The position numbers and the translations under genes were made by a program. Below, piece by piece: positions 1 to 7,242 of a DNA stretch of 13,726 nucleotides (within the stretch, counting starts at the first letter, position 1; each line of letters starts with the position of its first letter). The DNA comes from Bacteroidota bacterium (lineage in GTDB: Bacteria > Bacteroidota > Bacteroidia > Flavobacteriales > Crocinitomicaceae): assembly GCA_029558435.1 (NCBI GenBank), contig JAKQEZ010000577.1, forward strand, positions 1 through 13,726, written 5' to 3'. A model generated the notes under the pieces. It saw only the letters and a program-made list of their open reading frames with translations. It made no database searches and had not been told where the DNA came from.

Positions 1-25
1 TCCTAGAAACAGAGAGGGAAATCTT

Positions 26-45
26 ACAGGTTTCCTTCCTGTTTT
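26..45 (+). terminator. Weak hairpin at left edge
   Basis: ACAGG (26-30) and CCTGT (38-42) form a 5-bp stem with a 7-base loop, followed by TTTT on the plus strand. It could be the terminator of a plus-strand gene ending just before the window. The stem is short, and a competing GGAAA/TTTCC pairing (19-23 with 31-35 region) is possible, so this is a weak call. Confidence 0.2.
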
Positions 46-70
46 GAAGTTATTTTGACGTAAAATCTAA

Positions 71-88
71 AAGTTGCATTTATAACTT
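71..88 (-). terminator. Possible weak terminator after the TauE-family gene
   Basis: AAGTT (71-75) and AACTT (84-88) pair across an 8-base loop. Read on the minus strand, the stem lies just downstream of the exporter stop codon and runs into a short T-run. The 5-bp AT-rich stem is a poor terminator, so transcription may continue leftwards into genes outside the window. Confidence 0.22.
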
Positions 89-104
89 GAATTTAATAAT
101 TTTT

Positions 105-899
105 TTATAAAAAAAGTTCTTTTATTAAAATGTAAATGCCCATTACAAGAATAAACCATCCTAAAATTGGCTTCAAACGCGCTCCATCAATTTTCTTAGA
201 TAACGCAATTCCTATAAATATTCCGACTATTGCAAATAAAGTTACGCTTAGTAGCAAAGTCCAATCAATCGCACTTAATTCGTTTTCACCCATAAAACCA
301 ATCAAAGATTTTGCGGCAATGATTGCTAAAGATGTACCTACTGCTTCTTTCATTGGTAGTTTTGAAAGAAGAATTAATGCTGGAATAATTAAAAAACCAC
401 CTCCTGCACCAACTAATCCCGTTAGGATTCCAACCACTACACCTTCAATCAGTATAAGTGGATAATTGAATTGTTGAACTTCATGGGTTATTGCCGTATC
501 ACTTTTTGTTTTGCGTATCATGCTAAATGAAGAAACAACCATTAATATAGAGAATAACGCTAATAAAAACAGGTCTTTTTGAATGTTGATGCCTATACTT
601 TGTAGTGGAACAGGAGGGATGGCAGGCAAAATATAAGCCCTTGTCAAGAAAACAGAAATTATTGAAGGAATCCCAAATATTAGTGCTGTTTTTCTATTGA
701 CAAGCCCTTTTTTAAAGTAAGAAACAGAGCCAACCAAGCTGGTAATACCAACAATGAAAAGAGAATAAGCTGTTGCCGATACCACATCAACGTTGAAAAG
801 ATATACCAATACTGGAACAGTGAGAATGCTGCCACCGCTACCAATCAAACCTAAAGATACTCCAATAATTATCGATATAAAATAGCCAAGAATCAACAT
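105..899 (-). CDS. TauE/SafE-family membrane exporter
   Basis: A 264-residue integral membrane protein of the TauE/SafE (DUF81) family, whose members are thought to move sulfite, sulfonates or other sulfur anions across the inner membrane. It shows the family's internal duplication: GLIGSGGSILTVPVLVYL at residues 17-34 and GLVGAGGGFLIIPALILL at 161-178, each at the start of a half-protein of hydrophobic helices. The halves are separated by a polar loop (about 128-146). Length is normal for the family. The start is the ATG at 899, the first codon before the first helix. It lies 56 bases downstream of a Crp/Fnr-type regulator on the same strand and is probably cotranscribed with it. The substrate cannot be read from sequence; sulfite or thiosulfate export is an inference from family and neighbour. 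Confidence 0.9.
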   Translation of the reverse strand: MLILGYFISIIIGVSLGLIGSGGSILTVPVLVYLFNVDVVSATAYSLFIVGITSLVGSVSYFKKGLVNRKTALIFGIPSIISVFLTRAYILPAIPPVPLQSIGINIQKDLFLLALFSILMVVSSFSMIRKTKSDTAITHEVQQFNYPLILIEGVVVGILTGLVGAGGGFLIIPALILLSKLPMKEAVGTSLAIIAAKSLIGFMGENELSAIDWTLLLSVTLFAIVGIFIGIALSKKIDGARLKPILGWFILVMGIYILIKELFL

Positions 900-955
900 T
901 TTATGAAATTTTCAGCAAAATTGCACAACTTCACAAACGTTTTCTGTTACTTAAG

Positions 956-1579
956 TCACACTAGTGTAATTTTATTTCTTCCTAATTTGACTAATCCACT
1001 TTCTTCTAATTGTTTTAATAAACGTGACACCACCACTCTGGCAGTTGCAAGTTCATTGGCTAATTGTTCATGCGTTATCGAAATGGTATTGCTGTTGGTT
1101 AATTCAGCTTTCTTTTTGATTAAATTCAATAGCCTTTCGTCAACTTTTTTAAAGGTAACGGCGTTTACTATGTCCAACAACTCTTCAAAACGTTTGTGGT
1201 ATAACCTAAAAATATAATCCAACCACTCAGGATGTTCTTGGATGAATATTGAAACTTTTTCCATTGGTAAAAACAAAATTTCAGCTTCTTCCTCAACTTC
1301 GGCTTTCACTTTACTTGTTTCATTATGAAGTCCACCTAAAAAAGACATAATACAACTTTCTCCCGCTTTAATGTAATAAAGTAGTATTTCTCTTCCGTCA
1401 TCTTCTGTTCTAATAACTTTTAAAGTTCCTTTGATAACAATGGGTATGGAACGAATGTAAGAATTCTCATTAAGAATAATACTCCCTGCTTTGTATGTTT
1501 TATGAATACTGTGTTGAATTAAATTCTCAACCAATTCAGGTGAAGTTTTAAACTCCGAAATTTGACGTAAATCTTCCAT
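956..1579 (-). CDS. Crp/Fnr-family transcriptional regulator
   Basis: A 207-residue regulator. Residues about 20-110 form a cyclic-nucleotide-binding-type beta roll (AGSIILNENSYIRSIPIVIK; LLYYIKAGESCIMSF at 67-80), followed by a dimerisation helix (about 112-140) and a winged helix-turn-helix at about 169-200 (THEQLANELATARVVVSRLL). The RxS signature of cAMP-binding CRP is not visible in the beta roll, and the cluster cysteines of FNR are absent. The single Cys76 sits in the roll and could be a redox or sulfur sensor, but that is speculation. It lies upstream of a TauE/SafE-type exporter on the same strand. My recollection, unchecked, is that such pairs occur with rhodanese or persulfide-handling genes in Bacteroidota. 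It may control that exporter and itself. Confidence 0.9.
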   Translation of the reverse strand: MEDLRQISEFKTSPELVENLIQHSIHKTYKAGSIILNENSYIRSIPIVIKGTLKVIRTEDDGREILLYYIKAGESCIMSFLGGLHNETSKVKAEVEEEAEILFLPMEKVSIFIQEHPEWLDYIFRLYHKRFEELLDIVNAVTFKKVDERLLNLIKKKAELTNSNTISITHEQLANELATARVVVSRLLKQLEESGLVKLGRNKITLV

Positions 1580-1656
1580 TTGGGTAAAATTATCAAATTG
1601 TTTCTAAAATCATCCAATAAAGCTGTTAATTCTTGGTTTTTAATACGATTGAAAAG

Positions 1657-1690
1657 TGTGAAATATAACAAGATGTAAGTTTTGTGAAAT
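1657..1690. repeat. Two direct TGTGAAAT copies, possible operator
   Basis: TGTGAAAT occurs at 1657-1664 and again at 1683-1690, 26 bases start to start, and each is followed by an AT-rich tract ending in AACAA. They lie between the crp/fnr-type gene and the candidate promoter for it at 1699-1706. Spacing of about two and a half helical turns and position in a divergent control region make a protein site conceivable. An 8-base match in AT-rich DNA can also be chance. Confidence 0.22.
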
Positions 1691-1698
1691 TTATTTAA

Positions 1699-1706
1699 CA
1701 AATTTA
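1699..1706 (-). promoter_or_regulatory. Candidate promoter core for the crp/fnr-tauE unit
   Basis: On the minus strand this reads TAAATTTG, a full match to the Bacteroidota core TAnnTTTG. Transcription would start near 1693, giving a leader of about 115 bases before the ATG at 1579. No TTG element is visible at the usual upstream distance, so the call is tentative. Confidence 0.3.
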
Positions 1707-1826
1707 ACTATAGGCATTGTGTTTTAAGTTGCGTTAAATCAATTGGATAGGTGTTTTATGTTGAAAATAATACGTATTTTTACGCTGTGTGTTAATTTTT
1801 TAAAACTAAACAAAGCAAGAATCAAT

Positions 1827-1834
1827 TACATTTG
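1827..1834 (+). promoter_or_regulatory. Promoter core for tryptophan dioxygenase-purE
   Basis: TACATTTG matches TAnnTTTG exactly and lies 28 bases before the ATG at 1863, giving a leader of roughly 20-25 bases. No clear upstream TTG element is seen. A 10-base perfect palindrome, AATACGTATT (1769-1778), lies about 50 bases upstream and could be an operator, though that is unsupported. Confidence 0.5.
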
Positions 1835-1862
1835 ATAAAACTAAATTTAAAATGAAAACGCT

Positions 1863-2858
1863 ATGATGAGTAGAGAGGAATTACTTAAAAAAATAGATGA
1901 AAAATATGCTGCAATGGGTCAAAATGCCGATGTGCATTTATCAGGATTGTTGTATGCACAACCTATAACTTATTGGGATTTTGCCCAAGTAGATGCTTTG
2001 TTGTCTTTGCAAACCAAACGCACAACAGAACCCGATGAAATGGTGTTTATTATGTATCACCAAATCAATGAGTTATTATTTAAAATGATACTTTGGGAAA
2101 TTCAACAAGTTGGCTATTGTGAAAATATTTCACCTAAGAAATTTGCAATGCACTTGGGAAGAATTAGTCGCTACTTTGATATGTTGTCTAACTCCTTTGA
2201 TATCATGAAATTAGGGATGGAAGTGGAGCAATTTATGAAATTTAGAGATACGTTGACTCCTGCAAGTGGTTTTCAAAGTGCACAATACCGAAAAGTTGAA
2301 ATTGCATCTACAGATTTGCTGAACTTAATTGATTTTAGAGATAGAGCAACCATTGACAGAAATACGCCTTATGAACATGCTTTTGACCACATGTATTGGC
2401 GCGCTGCAGGATACAATCGTCAAACTGGTGAGGTTTCTACATTGTTAACCTTGTTTGAAGGAAAGTATAAAAAAGAATTGGTGGAGTTTATGAAAGAATA
2501 CAACACCGTTAATTTATTAGCAAAATACAAATCACTTCCAGAAGAGTACCGCAATGATTTGGAACTCATCAATGCCATGCGTCATTACGACCATACTGTA
2601 AACATTTCTTGGGTAATGCACCATTATGATGCGGCTCGTCATTACATTGAAAGTGGACAAGGTTCGGGTGAGGCAACCGGTGGAAGTGATTGGAAAAAAT
2701 ACATGTTGCCACAATACCAACGCAGAATTTTCTTCCCAGAATTGTGGACAGATGAAGAATTGAAAAATTGGGGTGTAGATAATTTGGAAGGTTATAAAAC
2801 AATTACTAATATTGACGAATTATTTACGAATAAAACATTTCAAGGTTGGCAAAAGTAG
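1863..2858 (+). CDS. Tryptophan 2,3-dioxygenase family protein
   Basis: A 331-residue cytoplasmic haem enzyme that opens the indole ring of L-tryptophan with O2 to give N-formylkynurenine, the first step of the kynurenine route. Family motifs occur in order: the Tyr/Asp-rich entry [14 protein letters not shown] (37-50), [13 protein letters not shown] (62-74) with the active-site His66, [13 protein letters not shown] (127-139) with the substrate-carboxylate Arg128, and [13 protein letters not shown] (250-262), where His254 aligns with the haem-ligand histidine. The usual GTGGS is ATGGS here (271-275), after a few extra residues. The gene opens with two ATGs (1863, 1866); either may be used. 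No other kynurenine-pathway gene is in the window. Its end overlaps purE by 13 bases. Family assignment is firm; activity on tryptophan is inferred from the conserved residues. Confidence 0.9.
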   Translation: MMSREELLKKIDEKYAAMGQNADVHLSGLLYAQPITYWDFAQVDALLSLQTKRTTEPDEMVFIMYHQINELLFKMILWEIQQVGYCENISPKKFAMHLGRISRYFDMLSNSFDIMKLGMEVEQFMKFRDTLTPASGFQSAQYRKVEIASTDLLNLIDFRDRATIDRNTPYEHAFDHMYWRAAGYNRQTGEVSTLLTLFEGKYKKELVEFMKEYNTVNLLAKYKSLPEEYRNDLELINAMRHYDHTVNISWVMHHYDAARHYIESGQGSGEATGGSDWKKYMLPQYQRRIFFPELWTDEELKNWGVDNLEGYKTITNIDELFTNKTFQGWQK

Positions 2859-3352
2859 GAATCATCATGGGAAGCAAATCGGATTTACCGATTATGCAAG
2901 AAGCAGCTGATATTTTAGAAAAATTCGGCATTGCTTATGAATTAAACATAGTTTCAGCACATAGAACACCTGATTTAATGGTGGATTATGCACGAAACGC
3001 AAAGAAAAGAGGGGTAAACGTCATTATTGCTGGTGCTGGAGGTGCAGCGCATTTGCCAGGAATGACAGCTTCATTAACAGCATTGCCTGTTATCGGTGTG
3101 CCTATTAAATCATCTAATTCTATTGATGGTTGGGACAGTATTTTATCCATTCTTCAAATGCCCAACGGTATTCCTGTTGCAACAGTTGCTTTAAATGGAG
3201 CAAAAAACGCAGGTATCTTGGCCGCTAAAATTTTAGGAGCAAGCAACGATCAAATTTTGGCAAAAGTGGAAGAATACATGATTGACCTTAAAGAGGCAGT
3301 GATTAAAAGTCAAGAAGACTTAAACGAAAGTAAAAGTGGTATTGACGATTAA
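2846..3352 (+). CDS. purE: N5-carboxyaminoimidazole ribonucleotide mutase
   Basis: A 168-residue class I PurE, which converts N5-CAIR to CAIR in de novo purine synthesis. Seen: MGSKSD (8-13), SAHRTP (37-42) with the catalytic His39, [10 protein letters not shown] (64-73), LPVIGVP (80-86) and the [10 protein letters not shown] stretch (121-130). The best start is TTG at 2846: an in-frame TAA lies at 2831, the only other upstream candidate is ATT at 2837, and the first ATG (2868) would remove the first beta strand and part of the nucleotide loop. The gene overlaps the dioxygenase stop by 13 bases, suggesting coupled translation. The partner purK, often adjacent in other bacteria, is not in this window. 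A strong terminator follows. Confidence 0.95.
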   Translation: MAKVGIIMGSKSDLPIMQEAADILEKFGIAYELNIVSAHRTPDLMVDYARNAKKRGVNVIIAGAGGAAHLPGMTASLTALPVIGVPIKSSNSIDGWDSILSILQMPNGIPVATVALNGAKNAGILAAKILGASNDQILAKVEEYMIDLKEAVIKSQEDLNESKSGIDD

Positions 3353-3373
3353 TTGTTAACCATAAATTGATTG

Positions 3374-3409
3374 AAAAGAGGTTTCTATTGGAAGCCTCTT
3401 TTTGTTTTT
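3374..3409 (+). terminator. Intrinsic terminator after purE
   Basis: AAAAGAGG (3374-3381) plus TTTC pairs with GAAG plus CCTCTTTT (to 3402) around a TATTG loop: a 12-bp stem with one G-U pair. It is followed by two T-runs (3399-3403, 3405-3409). This ends the dioxygenase-purE unit, 22 bases after the purE stop. Confidence 0.85.
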
Positions 3410-3486
3410 GTGAACATCTGTCCCATTTATCAACAATTGTTTAAAAACTTGTGGTAAAATTTAGGGCTTTTACAAATAAAATTACT

Positions 3487-3494
3487 TAGATTTG
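3487..3494 (+). promoter_or_regulatory. Promoter core for the fur-like-STAS-purA-ostA unit
   Basis: TAGATTTG matches TAnnTTTG exactly, 16 bases before the ATG at 3511, giving a leader of only about 10-13 bases. It sits between a strong terminator and the first gene of a tight cluster, which fits an operon promoter. No convincing TTG element lies upstream. Confidence 0.5.
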
Positions 3495-3510
3495 CCTTTT
3501 TATAAATGTT

Positions 3511-3951
3511 ATGAGTACTCGCGATATTCAAGAAGTAGTAAAAAACATATTTTCAGCTTATTTGGAACAAAATGGGCACCGAAAAACACCCGAAAGATTT
3601 GCAATTTTAGAGGAAATCTATAGTTACCCCGGACATTTTGATGTGGAAACATTGTACATTAAAATGAAAAGTCAAAATTACCGCGTTTCTCGTGCAACTT
3701 TGTACAATACCATCGAATTGTTATTGGCGTGTAACTTGGTGCGTAAACACCAATTCGGGAAAAATATCTCTCAATTTGAAAAATCGCACGGAAATAAACA
3801 ACACGACCATTTGGTGTTGACCGATACAGGAGAAGTAATTGAGTTTTGCGACCCGCGCATTCAGATTATAAAATCAACTATTGAAGAAGTGTTTGGCGTT
3901 GAGGTACAACACCATTCCTTGTATTTTTACGGTGTTAAAAAAGAACAATAA
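3511..3951 (+). CDS. Fur-family metal- or redox-responsive repressor
   Basis: A 146-residue Fur-superfamily regulator. The N-terminal winged helix holds [14 protein letters not shown] (24-37) and the recognition helix [13 protein letters not shown] (59-71); the C-terminal dimerisation and metal domain holds [18 protein letters not shown] (98-115). Candidate metal ligands are His42, His80, Glu90, His98, His100, Glu111 and His134/135. The CxxC pair that binds structural zinc in many Fur proteins (HDHLxCxxCG) is replaced by Leu103 and Thr106; the only cysteines are 74 and 113. Whether it senses iron, zinc, manganese or peroxide cannot be told. It is the first gene of a tight plus-strand cluster, 6 bases before a STAS gene. 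Confidence 0.88.
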   Translation: MSTRDIQEVVKNIFSAYLEQNGHRKTPERFAILEEIYSYPGHFDVETLYIKMKSQNYRVSRATLYNTIELLLACNLVRKHQFGKNISQFEKSHGNKQHDHLVLTDTGEVIEFCDPRIQIIKSTIEEVFGVEVQHHSLYFYGVKKEQ

Positions 3952-3957
3952 CCCATC

Positions 3958-4305
3958 ATGCAGTATCAGATTTCAATTGTTGAGCATGTTTTAATCGTTT
4001 CCTTGGAAGGAAAAATGATTGAAGAAAATGTCTATACCGACTTATTGGCTCAAATTGAAAACCGATTGAACGAAACCAATGGAAAGTTGATAATAAACGT
4101 TGAAAAATTAGATTATATCAACTCAACAGGAATTAACTTTTTTATAAAAGCATTAACAAAATCCAGAATACACCTTGGCGACATGGTGTTGAACGGAGCA
4201 AAAGGAGAAGTGTTGTCAATTGTAACCATTGCCAAAATGGATGAAGTGTTTACAATGACCAACAGTTTAGAAGAAGCATTAACAATTTTTAAAAATAGAA
4301 AATGA
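3958..4305 (+). CDS. STAS-domain protein (anti-sigma antagonist type)
   Basis: A 115-residue single-domain STAS protein similar to SpoIIAA/RsbV anti-sigma-factor antagonists. The fold is visible as the N-terminal strands QISIVEHVLIVSLEGKM (4-20), the strand KLIINVEKLDYI (43-54) and the switch loop NSTGINFF (55-62). In classical antagonists this loop is DSSG or DSTG and one hydroxyl residue is phosphorylated; here Ser56/Thr57 remain but the Asp is Asn55. No RsbW-like kinase, phosphatase or sigma factor is in the window, so its partner is unknown. It lies 6 bases after the Fur-like gene and overlaps purA by 4 bases (ATGA). Domain call is firm, role unknown. Confidence 0.85.
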   Translation: MQYQISIVEHVLIVSLEGKMIEENVYTDLLAQIENRLNETNGKLIINVEKLDYINSTGINFFIKALTKSRIHLGDMVLNGAKGEVLSIVTIAKMDEVFTMTNSLEEALTIFKNRK

Positions 4306-5576
4306 AAGTAGATGTACTTTTAGGATTACAGTGGGGTGACGAAGGAAAAGGAAAAATCGTTGACGTATTAACACCTCAATACGATGTTATCGCACGTTTT
4401 CAAGGTGGACCAAATGCAGGACATACCTTGGAGTTTGAAGGAATTAAACACGTATTGCATACCATTCCATCAGGAATTTTTAGAAAAGAAGTGGTAAACG
4501 TGGTGGGGAATGGTGTTGTTATTGATCCTGTGATTTTTAATGGCGAATTGGAAAAGTTAAAACCATTCAACATTGATTACAAAAAAACGTTGTTGCTTTC
4601 AAAAAGAGCACATTTAATTTTGCCAACTCACCGTTTGTTAGACCAAGCGTCGGAGCAAGCAAAAGGAAAAAATAAAATTGGTTCAACTTTGAAAGGAATC
4701 GGACCAACGTATATGGACAAAACAGGTAGAAATGGTTTGCGAGTAGGCGATATCATTGCCCCTAATTTTAAAGAAAAATACGATGCGTTGGTGGAAAAAC
4801 ACTTGGGCATTTTAAAACATTACGAAGATTTTACTTTTGATTTAGCAACTTTAGAAAAACCTTGGTTTGAAGGAATTGAAGTGTTAAAACAATTGGAAAT
4901 TATTGATAGTGAACACTATATCAACAACGCGTTGAAAGCTGGTAAAAAAGTATTGGCAGAAGGTGCTCAAGGTACTATGTTGGACGTAGATTTTGGAACT
5001 TATCCGTTTGTAACATCTTCTAACACGGTAACTGCAGGAACATGTACAGGTTTAGGTGTTGCACCTACTAAAATTGGTAGTGTAATCGGAATTTTTAAAG
5101 CATATTGTACACGTGTTGGTTCTGGACCATTTCCAACTGAATTAAACGACGAAGTTGGTGAAAAAATCCGTAAAGATGGACACGAGTTTGGTGCTACAAC
5201 AGGTCGTCCAAGAAGAACTGGTTGGATTGACTTACCAGCATTGAAATATGCAATTATGATCAACGGAGCAACCGAATTGTCAATGATGAAAGCAGATGTT
5301 TTGGACGATTTTGAAACCATCAAAGTGTGTACACATTACATCATCAATGGAGAAAAAGTGGATTTCTTCCCGTTTGATATCAATGATGTGGAAGTTACTC
5401 CAGTTTATGAAGAAGTGAAAGGTTGGAATTGCAGCTTAATAAAATTGACTAATTTTGCAGATGCGCCAACTGAATTGAAAGATTATGTAAAATATTTGGA
5501 ACAAAAATTGGAAGTGCCAATTACTGTGGTTTCAGTTGGACCAGATAGAACGCAAACTTTGAATACAAAAAATTGA
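4302..5576 (+). CDS. purA: Adenylosuccinate synthetase
   Basis: A 424-residue enzyme of normal length that joins IMP and aspartate using GTP to make adenylosuccinate, the first committed step to AMP. Diagnostic motifs are all present: QWGDEGKGK (10-18) with catalytic Asp13, GGPNAGHT (35-42) with catalytic His41, GIGPTYMDKTGRNGLRVGD in the IMP-binding part, EGAQGTMLDVDFGTYPFVTS, GRPRRTGW (from about 301), and the guanine-binding VGPDRTQT near the C terminus. The ATG at 4302 overlaps the STAS stop (ATGA), and its own TGA overlaps the TTG start of the next gene, so translation is probably coupled on both sides. Confidence 0.97.
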   Translation: MKVDVLLGLQWGDEGKGKIVDVLTPQYDVIARFQGGPNAGHTLEFEGIKHVLHTIPSGIFRKEVVNVVGNGVVIDPVIFNGELEKLKPFNIDYKKTLLLSKRAHLILPTHRLLDQASEQAKGKNKIGSTLKGIGPTYMDKTGRNGLRVGDIIAPNFKEKYDALVEKHLGILKHYEDFTFDLATLEKPWFEGIEVLKQLEIIDSEHYINNALKAGKKVLAEGAQGTMLDVDFGTYPFVTSSNTVTAGTCTGLGVAPTKIGSVIGIFKAYCTRVGSGPFPTELNDEVGEKIRKDGHEFGATTGRPRRTGWIDLPALKYAIMINGATELSMMKADVLDDFETIKVCTHYIINGEKVDFFPFDINDVEVTPVYEEVKGWNCSLIKLTNFADAPTELKDYVKYLEQKLEVPITVVSVGPDRTQTLNTKN

Positions 5577-7216
5577 TTTGTAAAGTCAACATAGTTAGAA
5601 AATTTGCGCTTTTTGTAAGCGCATTTTTTTTGTGTTTTCACGTTTTTTCACAAGCGTTTGGCGAATTATTGCCTGGATCTAGCGCTTTAATATACGACGA
5701 ATCCAAAGGAATTCATAAATTATTGGATGGTGCCAACTTTGTTTATCAAGGAAACACTATGTATTGCGATTCTGCCTATTATATTGAAAAAGATAAAACA
5801 GTTCGCGCCTACGGTCATGTCAATATTCGCAAGTCGGATAACGTGAGTTTGTTTTGCGATTCGTTGTGGTACCATTCCTCTAACGGGTTGGCCTATTTAT
5901 GGGGACACGTGCGGGCAAATGATGCGCAATACCGCCTTACGACCGATTCCATGGTCTATAACACAAAAACAGAACAAGGAATTTACCGCAATGGTGGAAA
6001 AATTGAAAACATGTTGCAATACGAAGTATTGACCAGTAAAATCGGCTATTTTCAACCCAATTCTAAAAACTTTTTCTTTCGCCAGAATGTGGTTTACAAA
6101 TCCGATCAATTGCGCATGACAACGGATTCATTGCAATACAAATACGAAAAGAAAACATGTTATTTTTATGGTCCAACGTGTATTGTTACCGACGATGCTT
6201 TTTTAGAAGGTGAAAAAGGTTGGTACAATGTGGACACCGAAGAAGGAAGTATTGCTAAAAATGCAGTGATAGAGCAACCCAATCGCATTATTAAAGGAGA
6301 TTCGCTTTATTATTCACCAAAAACAAAAATTGCCGAAGGATTTAACAACGTTTCGGTGCTGGATACCGTTGATAAAATAGCTTTTCAGAGCGATTATGCA
6401 TTAATGAACGATTCATTGCATTACTCACTTCTTACCAAAAATGCGATTTTAACCAAATTTACCCAAAAAGATACGCTGCACATTCACGCTGATACACTGT
6501 ACAATTTGAATGATTCGCTCAATAAACGTGTGCAAACCTTAGGCTATCACAATGTGCGTATTTTTAGTTCAAAAGTGCAAGGAATTGGCGATAGTTTATC
6601 GTTTACCAAAAAAGATGGCTACATGGAATTGTATAAAAAACCCATGTTGTGGTCCAAAAATGGAGAGCTAAAAGGCGATTCAATACGCGTGTACATGAAC
6701 GATTCAATTGTGGATAGAGCAAGAATTTGGGGCAAGGCAACTGCGGTAATGGAGTTGGATTCTGGAAATTATTACAACCAATTGGGAGGAAAAGAAATTT
6801 TGGCGCATTTTGAAAAAAATGAAGTAAAAACCGTTAAAGTAATGGGGAATGCACAAACCGTATTTTTCCCTGAAGAAGAAAAAGGATTAGAAAATGTTCC
6901 GCTAGAAGACAGTCTTGTATCCTTAAAAGATACGAGTGATTTTTCCAATCTTGCATTACAATCAGACTCATTAGCGGTGGACAGTGTGCCGATGAAACAA
7001 GTTTTTGTAATCAAACGAATGGGAATGAACCGTTTTTATGCTTCCGAAGTTAAAGTATATTTAGACAGTGGAGAAGTGGTGGGCGTAACCTATTACGAAA
7101 AACCCGATGGTGTATTTTATCCCATGGATCAAATCAATAAAGAAGAGCAATTTATTCAAAACTTTTCTACTAACTTTGCTTTACGACCAAAGTCGTTTGC
7201 AGATTTGTTAAAATAA
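5573..7216 (+). CDS. OstA-like (LptA/OstA family) envelope protein
   Basis: A 547-residue exported protein of the Bacteroidota OstA-like type, related to the LptA/LptD N-domain jellyroll used in lipopolysaccharide transport. A signal peptide is visible (basic start, hydrophobic 11-26, likely cut after FSQ27). A D-S-hydrophobic motif recurs at residues 66, 96, 125, 185, 243, 280, 307 (DT), 340 and 369, mostly about 30 residues or a multiple apart, as expected of stacked beta strands. Residues about 433-472 are acidic and serine-rich, probably a linker. The start appears to be TTG at 5573, overlapping the purA stop; the first in-frame ATG (residue 63) would discard the signal peptide. Periplasmic location and LPS role are inferred from family. 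Confidence 0.85.
   Translation: MICKVNIVRKFALFVSAFFLCFHVFSQAFGELLPGSSALIYDESKGIHKLLDGANFVYQGNTMYCDSAYYIEKDKTVRAYGHVNIRKSDNVSLFCDSLWYHSSNGLAYLWGHVRANDAQYRLTTDSMVYNTKTEQGIYRNGGKIENMLQYEVLTSKIGYFQPNSKNFFFRQNVVYKSDQLRMTTDSLQYKYEKKTCYFYGPTCIVTDDAFLEGEKGWYNVDTEEGSIAKNAVIEQPNRIIKGDSLYYSPKTKIAEGFNNVSVLDTVDKIAFQSDYALMNDSLHYSLLTKNAILTKFTQKDTLHIHADTLYNLNDSLNKRVQTLGYHNVRIFSSKVQGIGDSLSFTKKDGYMELYKKPMLWSKNGELKGDSIRVYMNDSIVDRARIWGKATAVMELDSGNYYNQLGGKEILAHFEKNEVKTVKVMGNAQTVFFPEEEKGLENVPLEDSLVSLKDTSDFSNLALQSDSLAVDSVPMKQVFVIKRMGMNRFYASEVKVYLDSGEVVGVTYYEKPDGVFYPMDQINKEEQFIQNFSTNFALRPKSFADLLK
7176..7207 (+). promoter_or_regulatory. Possible internal promoter for the alcohol dehydrogenase
   Basis: TTG (7176-7178), then 21 bases, then CAGATTTG (7200-7207), which is one mismatch from TAnnTTTG. 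It lies inside the end of the OstA-like gene, 35 bases before the dehydrogenase ATG. The 21-base spacing equals that of the two better promoters at 8464 and 12076. Confidence 0.28.
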
Positions 7217-7242
7217 TTCATCACCCTACAAAAATAAAGTTC

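Noticed and set aside
136..465. A 109-codon plus-strand frame opposite the TauE-family gene.
   Set aside because: Its proline/isoleucine-rich translation has no fold-like pattern, and the minus-strand exporter with its internal duplication explains the stretch.
1519..1701. A 60-codon minus-strand frame upstream of and overlapping the crp/fnr-like gene.
   Set aside because: No motif, no start context, low-complexity AT-rich composition; better explained as regulatory DNA.
2868..2870. ATG at 2868 as the purE start.
   Set aside because: It would delete the first beta strand (KVGII) conserved in PurE.
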